From CAZCWX01 sp964502465 (GTDB lineage: Bacteria > Desulfobacterota > Binatia > Bin18), in contig CAZCWX010000357.1 of assembly GCA_964502465.1 (NCBI GenBank), positions 1-9,126 on the forward strand: DNA of 9,126 nucleotides, read 5' to 3'. A program made the translations under genes and the position numbers. Under the pieces are notes generated by a model. The model was not told where the DNA came from. It ran no database searches and worked only from the letters and a program-made list of their open reading frames with translations. Shown in pieces: positions 1 to 5,448 of the stretch. Position 1 is the first letter of the stretch; every line of letters starts with the position of its first letter.

Positions 1-1
1 G

Positions 2-1006
2 TTCAAAGCGCGAGTGTGGTATCTGGAAAAGACTGAATCGATCTGCACCAAGTGCGCGAACGGCTGCAACATCGATATCTATCACCGCCGTGGTGAGATG
101 TACCGCTTCCGTCCACGTTATAACCCTGAGGTCAATCAGTACTGGATGTGTGACGAAGGCCGGCTCTGGTATAAAGAGCTACAGAAAGAAAGCCGCATCA
201 CCCGACCGCTCATACGAGGCGAGCAAGAATTGACTGCGGGAACCTGGGAGAAGGCCCTGGGGCGTGCGGTAGAGCTGCTCTCGCGGGTAAAAGCTGAACA
301 CCGTGATGGTGCAATTGCTGGTATTATTGGTGCTAAAGCGACCAACGAAGAGGCCTATCTATTTTCCCAGCTACTCGAGGGACAGCTCGAATCCAGTCAG
401 ATAGCTGGTCTGTCTTGGTCTCCGGCTGAGGCATTGCACGACGATTTCCTCATCAAAGCGGATAAAACCCCCAATACACGGGGCTTGCAGGCTCTTGGGT
501 TGCTGAATGGAAAGACGAACGTAGCTGATATTCTCGACGCAGCAACAAAAGGGACCATGAAAGTCCTGCTCGTTTTCGGTATCGACCTTGTGACCGCGTG
601 CGGTCGGGACACTGTTGAGAGAGCGTTAGAGAACGTAGAGGTTATTATTTTCGATACGGACTACTCGCCTGCCACAGAATACGCCGAAGTAGTTCTCCCG
701 ATAGGAACTGCCCCAGAAACTGACGGGACGTTCACTAACTATGCTGGTCGGATCCAACGGGTCCGTCAGGCATTTTCTCCTCCGGGGGAAGCAAAACCCG
801 GATGGGAAGCGCTCTCGCTGCTGAATGGGAAGCTCGGCGGGACTGATTATGTATCGAGCACCGAAATATTTACCGAACTGGTGAAGACAGTCCCGGCCTT
901 TGCTGGGTTGACGTACGGCAAACTTGGTCATCACGGTGCTCTGTTAACCGAGACGGCAGAGAGTGCTGAACCTGCGGTGACTAGCTCAGAGCTTGTAACA
1001 CAATGA
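2..1006 (+). CDS. nuoG: NADH-quinone oxidoreductase subunit G, C-terminal part (5' end outside window)
   Basis: This is the peripheral-arm subunit of respiratory complex I, which carries electrons through Fe-S clusters from NADH to quinone. The frame is open to the left edge (F-K-A-R-V-W-Y-L), so the GTG at 14 is an internal Val and the N-terminal ferredoxin-like domain lies outside the window. Of the 334 visible residues, the first 60 or so form a molybdopterin-oxidoreductase 4Fe-4S domain. Cys15, Cys18, Cys22 and Cys50 are spaced C-x2-C-x3-C-x27-C, as expected for the N7 cluster found in only some bacterial NuoG proteins. A shortened molybdopterin-like domain follows, including the typical segment P-I-G-T-A-P-E-T-D-G-T-F-T-N near residue 240. 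The gene ends about 275 residues after the cluster, short for the family, and no nuoH follows. Family assignment is firm; the exact class (NuoG versus a related formate dehydrogenase or hydrogenase subunit) is slightly less so. Confidence 0.85.
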   Translation, partial: FKARVWYLEKTESICTKCANGCNIDIYHRRGEMYRFRPRYNPEVNQYWMCDEGRLWYKELQKESRITRPLIRGEQELTAGTWEKALGRAVELLSRVKAEHRDGAIAGIIGAKATNEEAYLFSQLLEGQLESSQIAGLSWSPAEALHDDFLIKADKTPNTRGLQALGLLNGKTNVADILDAATKGTMKVLLVFGIDLVTACGRDTVERALENVEVIIFDTDYSPATEYAEVVLPIGTAPETDGTFTNYAGRIQRVRQAFSPPGEAKPGWEALSLLNGKLGGTDYVSSTEIFTELVKTVPAFAGLTYGKLGHHGALLTETAESAEPAVTSSELVTQ

Positions 1007-1013
1007 CAAGCAA

Positions 1014-1086
1014 TCGTGTTCGTGAGACGTGTCTGGGTCTATTCCCACTCCTATGCCCGAGTACGAACTACGAGCCACGAACACGA
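1014..1086. repeat. 11-bp perfect inverted repeat between nuoG and xth
   Basis: TCGTGTTCGTG at 1014-1024 is the exact reverse complement of CACGAACACGA at 1076-1086. It starts eight bases after the nuoG stop codon. The intervening 51 bases also contain tandem ACGAAC/ACGAG-type words. No T-run follows, so a classical terminator is not supported. It could be a dispersed intergenic palindrome or a structured mRNA 3' end. Confidence 0.6.
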
Positions 1087-1157
1087 GTCAGAGGGGAAAT
1101 ACGTAGCGCAGGGGGAGGGGGATGTGGACGTGCAGTTTTTCATGGCTTGACAATTCG

Positions 1158-1934
1158 ATGCAAATCGTCACCTGGAATGTCAACTCCATTCGCGTCCGCA
1201 AGGATCGTGTACTGTCCTGGCTCACGGTCTACCGTCCCCATGTCCTCTGTTTACAAGAGACCAAGGTCACAGACGACGCTTTCCCGCGAGAAGACTTTGA
1301 AGCGGTAGGCTATCATGTCACCGTCTCTGGCCAGCGAACATACAATGGCGTAGCCATTCTCTCGCAGACTGCCCCTCTGGATGTTATACGCCGATTCGAC
1401 GATGGCGAGGAAGAACCGGACGCACGGTTTCTCTCCGCCAGTGTAGAGGGAGTACAGCTCCTGTGTGTGTATGTGCCTAACGGGCAGGCAGTCGGTAGTG
1501 ATAAATTTACCTACAAACTTACCTGGCTTCGCCGGCTGCGGCACTATCTTGACCGCCATTGCGATCCCAAGGGCTTACTGGCTCTCTGTGGGGACCTGAA
1601 CGTTGCCCCTGAGCCACAAGATGTGCACGACCCAGCCGCTTGGGAGGATACTGTCTTATTCCATCCTGAAGTACGTGCGGCGTTCCGTGACCTTTGTGCC
1701 TGGGGAGTCGTTGATGCATTCCGCCTCCATCATAGCGAGAGTGGAGTATACAGTTGGTGGGACTATCGTCAGCTTGCCTTTCCCAGAAACCACGGCCTGC
1801 GTATTGATCACATCTTGGTTACGCAGCCGCTAGCCGCACGCTGTACCAGCACCCGAATCGATCGTGAAGCGCGCAAAGGGCAGGGCGCTTCGGACCACGC
1901 ACCAGTGGTGGCGGAGTTTACCGAGAGGCTTTAG
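1158..1934 (+). CDS. xth: Exodeoxyribonuclease III (AP endonuclease)
   Basis: This is a cytoplasmic Mg2+-dependent base-excision-repair nuclease that cuts 5' of abasic sites and removes 3' blocking groups. The 258-residue product matches the length of the exonuclease III branch of the endonuclease/exonuclease/phosphatase fold. Visible catalytic positions are Asn7 (T-W-N-V-N-S-I-R), Glu34 (L-Q-E-T-K), Asp146/Asn148 (G-D-L-N-V), Asp217-His218 (R-I-D-H-I-L) and the terminal Asp246-His247 (S-D-H-A-P). The start at 1158 is chosen because M-Q-I-V-T-W-N is the family N-terminus. An in-frame ATG at 1122 would add 12 residues with no family resemblance, although a G-rich tract (1111-1121) directly abuts it. 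No clear Shine-Dalgarno precedes 1158. The stop codon lies inside an inverted repeat shared with the next junction. Confidence 0.93.
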   Translation: MQIVTWNVNSIRVRKDRVLSWLTVYRPHVLCLQETKVTDDAFPREDFEAVGYHVTVSGQRTYNGVAILSQTAPLDVIRRFDDGEEEPDARFLSASVEGVQLLCVYVPNGQAVGSDKFTYKLTWLRRLRHYLDRHCDPKGLLALCGDLNVAPEPQDVHDPAAWEDTVLFHPEVRAAFRDLCAWGVVDAFRLHHSESGVYSWWDYRQLAFPRNHGLRIDHILVTQPLAARCTSTRIDREARKGQGASDHAPVVAEFTERL

Positions 1935-1987
1935 GCGAAAGGCATAAAGCTAAAGGAACGCTCCCTGAAGCCTCCAGCCTAAAGCCT
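1926..1987. repeat. 11-bp perfect inverted repeat at the xth / LLM convergent junction
   Basis: AGGCTTTAGGC (1926-1936) and GCCTAAAGCCT (1977-1987) are exact reverse complements separated by 40 bases. The left arm includes the xth stop codon (1932-1934), and the right arm ends 14 bases before the end of the convergent LLM gene. The loop contains related words (AAAGGC, AAAGC). The position suits a bidirectional transcript end, but the loop is long and there is no T-run, so a dispersed intergenic repeat is equally possible. Confidence 0.6.
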
Positions 1988-2001
1988 GCGCCTGTTTCTG
2001 C

Positions 2002-2850
2002 TTATACTCTCCCAATTAGCGTGTCTGCACTCTGCTTCACAAAATCGAGCAGTTCTTGTTCCCCCTTTGCTCTGCGAAAGGGGATCAGTCGGTGTACACC
2101 CAAGTCGGCGTAACGTTTCGTCATCTCAAGATCGAGCCCTGGACCAGGAGTGATACTGATCTCTAGCTCTCCGAGACTAGCCGGACGGCTCACTGCTTTT
2201 GCTGCTTCTTTTAGTCCTGCAATACACTTCGCGGTTGCGTCCAGGTCTAAGGCGAAGCCATACCAGCCATTTGCGTACTGCACGGCGCGACGGAATGCCT
2301 CGGTGGTGTGCCCGCCAATAACCACCCAGGGATACGGCTTCTGCACGGGCTGGGGTAACGCCTGAATGCCACGAAAGGAAACGAAGCGACCGTGATAGGC
2401 AGGCTGCTCCTGCGTCCACACGGCTTGCATCGCCTGTAAGTATTCTATCGAACGTGGCCCTTTGTAATCGAACGGAATCCCTAGGGCATCAAACTCCGGC
2501 TTGAGATAGCCAATGCCGAGACCAAAGATCAGACGCCCGTTCGACACCACATCTACACTGGCCAGTTCTTTAGCCAAAACCAGGGGATTGCGCTGTGGGA
2601 GAATGATAATACCAGTGCCGAGCTTCACCGTTTTGGTATGAGCAGCAACAAAAGCCAAAGCGACCGCGGGATCAAGCAAAGGATAGGTTGGGGGAAGCGG
2701 TGAAGGGGCGACCTGTGGATCAGGCAGCACAACGTGTTCTCCTGTCCATACTGACTCAAATCCTGCGGCTTCGGCAGCCTGTGCGACACGCGCCGCGCTC
2801 TCTGGATTACTGCAGGCTCCCATATTGATGCCGAACAATCCAAATTTCAT
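2002..2850 (-). CDS. LLM-class flavin/F420-dependent oxidoreductase (luciferase-like fold)
   Basis: The 282-residue product is a luciferase-like TIM-barrel protein, most like the F420-dependent subgroup typified by TIGR03619. Visible signatures are the N-terminal strand M-K-F-G-L-F-G, the helix and strand G-F-E-S-V-W-T-G-E-H near residue 40, L-G-T-G-I-I-I-L-P-Q-R-N-P near 100, and S-N-G-R-L-I-F-G-L-G-I-G-Y near 130. The start at 2850 is favoured over an upstream in-frame codon at 2925 because AAGGAGG (+ strand 2858-2864) sits 7 bases upstream and M-K-F-G is the usual family start. Substrate and cofactor (F420 or FMN) cannot be read from sequence. The gene is divergent from a VOC-fold gene, with 156 bases between starts, so shared regulation is possible. 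Confidence 0.9.
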   Translation of the reverse strand: MKFGLFGINMGACSNPESAARVAQAAEAAGFESVWTGEHVVLPDPQVAPSPLPPTYPLLDPAVALAFVAAHTKTVKLGTGIIILPQRNPLVLAKELASVDVVSNGRLIFGLGIGYLKPEFDALGIPFDYKGPRSIEYLQAMQAVWTQEQPAYHGRFVSFRGIQALPQPVQKPYPWVVIGGHTTEAFRRAVQYANGWYGFALDLDATAKCIAGLKEAAKAVSRPASLGELEISITPGPGLDLEMTKRYADLGVHRLIPFRRAKGEQELLDFVKQSADTLIGRV

Positions 2851-2940
2851 TGAATGTCCTCCTTCTTGTCTTTTGCGTGAGGGGGAAACGCCGGGAAGCC
2901 TAACTGGTTCCGTGTTCCTATGCAACCTGCTTGTGGGTGT

Positions 2941-2970
2941 TTGACCTTTGGGCTTGTCCTTTCATATATT
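2941..2970 (+). promoter_or_regulatory. Candidate sigma70-type promoter for the VOC gene
   Basis: TTGACC (2941-2946) and TATATT (2965-2970) are separated by 18 bases, each close to consensus. They lie in the divergent spacer upstream of the VOC start. Transcription would begin near 2977 and give a short leader of about 30 bases containing the ribosome-binding site AAGGAGG at 2992-2998. Confidence 0.5.
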
Positions 2971-3006
2971 ATGCAAATAAGAGAAGACAATAAGGAGGGA
3001 TGTGCT

Positions 3007-3417
3007 ATGGCAACGATTCTCCACTTGTCGTTTCGGGTAAAAGACCCTCAACGTTCAGCCGAGCTCTATGCCGACCTTTTAGATGGGACAGTTGCTGACC
3101 CTGGTCCTGTATTGCGCCCTATCGGTGTCAAGAGTGTCAGGTTTGGGCAGGAGCGCCGCAGCCCATTAGCGGACATGATGGAATTCTGGCCACGGGATAA
3201 ACACTGGCGCGAAGGAAACTTCGCACCAAGCGATCCACACCATCACGAGCCCTTTGGTCATGTCGCTTTTGCGACAAACAAATCCTATGCAGAGCTAACG
3301 ACGATTGCGCAGAAGCATGGCGTAGTGATCCGGCAAGAAGAGCGCGGCATGGCTTCGTTGGTACCCGTGGTCTACGACTACGATGGCAACTTTTTAGAGT
3401 TCTTTCCGACAGAATGA
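3007..3417 (+). CDS. VOC-family (glyoxalase/bleomycin-resistance fold) metalloprotein
   Basis: The 136-residue single-domain protein has vicinal-oxygen-chelate architecture, which is two beta-alpha-beta-beta-beta modules in one chain. The four positions normally used for metal binding can be identified: His6 (L-H-L-S-F), Glu59 (M-M-E-F-W), His85 (G-H-V-A-F) and Glu131 (F-L-E-F-F). A functional divalent-metal centre is therefore likely. The fold covers glyoxalases, dioxygenases and resistance proteins, and the substrate cannot be assigned here. The start at 3007 follows a strong AAGGAGG at 2992-2998 with an 8-base spacer; an in-frame ATG further upstream lacks such a site. It is divergently transcribed from the LLM oxidoreductase. 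Confidence 0.85.
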   Translation: MATILHLSFRVKDPQRSAELYADLLDGTVADPGPVLRPIGVKSVRFGQERRSPLADMMEFWPRDKHWREGNFAPSDPHHHEPFGHVAFATNKSYAELTTIAQKHGVVIRQEERGMASLVPVVYDYDGNFLEFFPTE

Positions 3418-3473
3418 GATGGAATGAGAATGTCTGACGAGCTGATTAAATGCTCCCTCGTACAAATCTCCTC

Positions 3474-3493
3474 ACGCCCCACACTTCGGGCGT
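3474..3493. terminator. Hairpin after the VOC gene (weak terminator candidate)
   Basis: ACGCCC (3474-3479) pairs perfectly with GGGCGT (3488-3493) around an 8-base loop, 57 bases after the VOC stop. No T-run follows, so intrinsic termination is uncertain. Confidence 0.3.
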
Positions 3494-3518
3494 ATAGGAT
3501 TGAACGGTGGAGAGTGCC

Positions 3519-3614
3519 ATGAAAGCTTCTGAAACCAAACTGCAGCCCCTCATTGATTGTGACGGTTCCAGCGCAGTCTGTTCCCGTTGGCGTGAGGCAA
3601 ATAGAGCTTTGTGA
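3519..3614 (+). pseudogene. Possible N-terminal remnant of a DUF262 (GmrSD-type) restriction protein
   Basis: An ATG at 3519, with GGAGAG 6 bases upstream, opens a 31-codon reading frame. Its first 12 residues, M-K-A-S-E-T-K-L-Q-P-L-I, match from memory the very conserved start of DUF262/GmrS-like proteins of modification-dependent restriction systems. Those proteins normally continue with a segment ending in an F-Q-R-x-Y-x-W motif. Here similarity stops after residue 12 and the frame terminates at 3612. No further DUF262-like segment is visible on this strand before the toxin-antitoxin genes. I read it as a decayed or insertion-truncated gene start. A short chance match or a real micropeptide remains possible. 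Confidence 0.4.
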
Positions 3615-3832
3615 ATACCCAAATCCACAGATAAGAAAACCAAAAATGCGATTTCGTCCAATAACGATAGGCTTTAGTGTGATGTTGGCTTTTCACCCAT
3701 TGGGTAAAAGAGGTGATTGCAGGCAATCCACATACAAATTCAATGCTTACCCATTGATTCAGGTGAATACTGAACTTGTTTTCTCTTGTTGAAAACACAC
3801 AGGTGGGGTTGAGGACTGGGCCAGATACAATC
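3615..3832. other. Gene-free AT-rich stretch with tandem hairpins upstream of the toxin-antitoxin pair
   Basis: No convincing gene is seen; open frames here, including one of about 110 codons on the minus strand, lack recognisable motifs or a ribosome-binding site. The stretch contains four closely spaced dyads. CTTTT-c-ACCC/GGGT-AAAAG lies at 3689-3710 with a 3-base loop. GATTGC/GCAATC lies at 3715-3728 with a 2-base loop. ATTCA/TGAAT lies at 3757-3768. TGTTTTC/GAAAACA lies at 3777-3797 with a 7-base loop. The last one ends 35 bases before the mntA start. This could be the toxin-antitoxin operator, a structured leader RNA or insertion-derived sequence. Confidence 0.5.
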
Positions 3833-4144
3833 ATGAATGGCAAGTCGAGAATTTCTATCCCCAAAGAGCGGATCGCTGAATTCTGTCGCAAGCATTATAT
3901 CCGCAAATTATCGCTCTTTGGTTCCGTGCTGCGAGATGACTTTAGTCCAGACAGTGACATCGATGTATTAGTCGAGTTCGATCCTGATCATACCCCAGGC
4001 CTCATCCGCTTCGCTGGAATGGAGCTGGAACTTGCTGAAATACTCGGCGGGCGTAAGGTAGACCTCAATACTCCTCATTCTCTCAGTCCTTATTTTCGTG
4101 ATGCAGTCATAGAGAAAGCCGAGGTACAGTATGTCCAAGCATGA
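3833..4144 (+). CDS. mntA: MNT-domain nucleotidyltransferase antitoxin (MntA-like)
   Basis: The 103-residue protein is a minimal nucleotidyltransferase. It shows the G-S-x10-D-x-D active-site motif (Gly30-Ser31, Asp42, Asp44) and a likely third acidic residue, Asp77 (K-V-D-L-N-T). Family knowledge: MntA-type antitoxins neutralise partner HEPN toxins by transferring AMP to a tyrosine next to the toxin's RNase motif. The start at 3833 yields the usual compact length. It lacks an obvious Shine-Dalgarno, and an in-frame TTG at 3776 is less likely. It overlaps the downstream HEPN gene by 14 bases, so the two are almost certainly translated from one mRNA. A possible operator dyad (3777-3797) lies just upstream. 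The intact catalytic triad argues for function. Confidence 0.9.
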   Translation: MNGKSRISIPKERIAEFCRKHYIRKLSLFGSVLRDDFSPDSDIDVLVEFDPDHTPGLIRFAGMELELAEILGGRKVDLNTPHSLSPYFRDAVIEKAEVQYVQA

Positions 4145-4478
4145 CGACAGAGTGCGCTTGCAACATATGCTTGAATATGCGTGTGAGGCGGTTGTATTGA
4201 TGGAGGGAAAGATTCGTTCTGACCTGGAAAACTCGCGGCTTCACCTCTTGGCAATTACTCGGCTAGTTGAGGTTATGGGTGAGGCCGCCAATAAGGTATC
4301 CAAAGCAACACCAAGAAAACACCCCCAGATTCCCTGGCCGAAAATTGTCGGGATGAGGAACCGGCTTATTCATGGCTACGATATCGTGGATGTAGGTATT
4401 GTTTGGCAGACCGTGAACGAAGAACTGCCGCATCTCATTATCGAACTGGAACAGATCCTTGCTTCGGAAGGTACCTGA
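4131..4478 (+). CDS. hepT: HEPN-domain (DUF86) ribonuclease toxin, HepT-like
   Basis: The 115-residue all-helical HEPN protein carries the R-x4-H-x-Y signature at Arg76-His81-Tyr83 (R-N-R-L-I-H-G-Y) near the C-terminus. HEPN toxins use the Arg and His to cleave RNA, and the Tyr is the residue AMPylated by the cognate MNT protein in characterised pairs. The ATG at 4131 lies inside the 3' end of mntA, giving translational coupling. The order is antitoxin first, then toxin. All signature residues are intact, so the toxin is probably active and controlled by its neighbour. The RNA target cannot be deduced. A 54-base gap separates it from the selenoprotein gene on the same strand, so read-through transcription is possible. 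Confidence 0.9.
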   Translation: MSKHDDRVRLQHMLEYACEAVVLMEGKIRSDLENSRLHLLAITRLVEVMGEAANKVSKATPRKHPQIPWPKIVGMRNRLIHGYDIVDVGIVWQTVNEELPHLIIELEQILASEGT

Positions 4479-4522
4479 TAGCCATTGCATTCCCTTGCGA
4501 AAATCGCCAAGTTGGAGGCTTG

Positions 4523-4530
4523 GGAGGTGA
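4523..4530 (+). promoter_or_regulatory. Strong Shine-Dalgarno deciding the selenoprotein start
   Basis: GGAGGTGA is fully complementary to the 16S rRNA 3' end and lies just before the ATG at 4533. It excludes the in-frame TTG at 4485, which has no such site. Confidence 0.75.
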
Positions 4531-4532
4531 CT

Positions 4533-5429
4533 ATGCAGCCGCCGGTTGAATATATGACGCGCATCCGCGAAAACTACGCCCAGTTGGGCTACAAACCCTA
4601 CCAGTGGGTGTTTAGCGAAGAGCCGCCACCGTGGCAGCCCTTACGTAAACCCCTGTCTGAATGTCGGCTTGGATTGATCGCGTCAGGTGGCATCTATGTC
4701 ACCGGCCAGGTGGCCTTTCACTTCAAGGACGATGCCTCGTTTCGCGCAATTCCTCCGAATGTGAAAACATCTGACCTGCGCACAGCCCATTTTGCCTATG
4801 ATCAGACCGATGCTCGCCAAGACCCAAACGTGGTGTTTCCCCTCGATACCTTGCGCCGTCTGGTGAAAGAAGGGTTCATCGGCGAACTCGCTGATCATGC
4901 CTATACTTTCATGGGCGGTATCTACTCTGCTCGGCGGGTGCGCGATGAACTTGCGCCACAACTCATTGAACGCTTGCTGGCAGAAAAAGTTGATGTGGCT
5001 TTACTCGTTCCTGTGTGACCGGTCTGTCATCAGTCCGTGGGACTGATTGCCCGTCATGCTGAAGCTGCTGGTATCCCGACTCTCTGTATGACCAGTGCGC
5101 TCGATATTACGAGAGCAGTGAATCCGCCGCGGGCCGCGTTTCTTGATTATCCGTTGGGGCACACGACTGGGAAACCCAATGAACCTGAACTCCAGCGCGA
5201 GATTCTTGTTCAAGCGCTCGATGCCTTCAACTCAATGACAACCTCTGGCTCGATAAAGGTCTTACCATTCCATTGGTCTAAAGAAGACGACTGGAAACAC
5301 ACGGCTATGATGGACGGCGACACACGCACCCCACGTCACGACACGCCTCAATATCAAAACGAAGAAGACCGTCGGCGGGTGGAGGAGAATAATCCCGAAG
5401 CCTGTCCGGTGTGTGAGATTGCTGCTTGA
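4533..5429 (+). CDS. GrdB/PrdB-family reductase-like selenoprotein with in-frame UGA (Sec162)
   Basis: Read straight through the TGA at 5016-5018, this is one continuous 298-residue protein. Read conventionally it breaks into a 161-residue piece and a downstream piece starting at GTG 5037. Before the TGA the frame reads V-A-L-L-V-P-V; after it comes P-V-C-H-Q-S-V-G-L-I-A-R, followed by G-I-P-T-L. The TGA thus falls exactly in the redox motif U-P-V-C (Sec162, Cys165). The whole resembles the glycine/sarcosine/betaine/D-proline reductase selenoprotein B family (F-R-A-I-P, N-V-V-F-P-L-D-T-L, F-M-G-G-I segments). A SECIS-like hairpin follows the codon at 5029-5047. The C-terminus carries a second pair, Cys291-P-V-Cys294. 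Classical glycine reductase partners are not nearby, so the substrate is unknown; a thiol-linked reductive role is inferred. A simple nonsense mutation is the alternative, made unlikely by the motif placement and hairpin. Confidence 0.85.
5029..5047 (+). promoter_or_regulatory. Bacterial SECIS-like hairpin downstream of the Sec UGA
   Basis: ATCAGTCC (5029-5036) and GGACTGAT (5040-5047) form a perfect 8-bp stem with loop GTG. Eighteen bases separate the UGA from the loop, and the first loop base is G. Both fit known bacterial SECIS elements, where a short stem with a loop-proximal G about 16-37 bases after UGA is bound by SelB. A 3-bp lower helix (CGG 5020-5022 with CCG 5051-5053) is also possible. 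The hairpin lies within coding sequence, as is normal in bacteria. Confidence 0.75.
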
Positions 5430-5448
5430 GAGCACGCAAGCAGCAATC
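5417..5448 (+). terminator. 12-bp perfect hairpin overlapping the selenoprotein stop codon
   Basis: GATTGCTGCTTG (5417-5428) is the exact reverse complement of CAAGCAGCAATC (5437-5448), with an 8-base loop. The stop codon TGA (5427-5429) lies at the top of the left arm. It is very stable, but no T-run follows. It may end or protect the transcript at this convergent junction, or be part of an intergenic repeat. Confidence 0.5.

Noticed and set aside
1147..1152. TTGACA as a -35 promoter box for xth
   Set aside because: It lies only 6 bases before the start codon, so any matching -10 box and start point would fall inside the gene.
1122..1157. Upstream in-frame ATG for xth
   Set aside because: The extra 12 residues do not resemble the family N-terminus, and the G-rich tract abuts the ATG without normal spacing.
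3418..3832. Small insertion element (MITE) with terminal repeats
   Set aside because: The stretch is AT-rich and hairpin-rich, but I found no matching terminal inverted repeats or target-site duplication.
3550..3891. Minus-strand open frame of about 113 codons across the AT-rich spacer
   Set aside because: It has no recognisable motif and no convincing ribosome-binding site, it overlaps the mntA start and the hairpin cluster, and its composition (many aromatic residues) looks like translated non-coding DNA.
5016..5018. TGA as a true stop or nonsense mutation, giving a 161-residue gene and a separate GTG-start gene at 5037
   Set aside because: The same frame continues with family-like sequence directly after the TGA, the TGA occupies a UxxC position, a SECIS-like hairpin follows, and the second piece has no ribosome-binding site. 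A mutation or sequencing error cannot be fully excluded.
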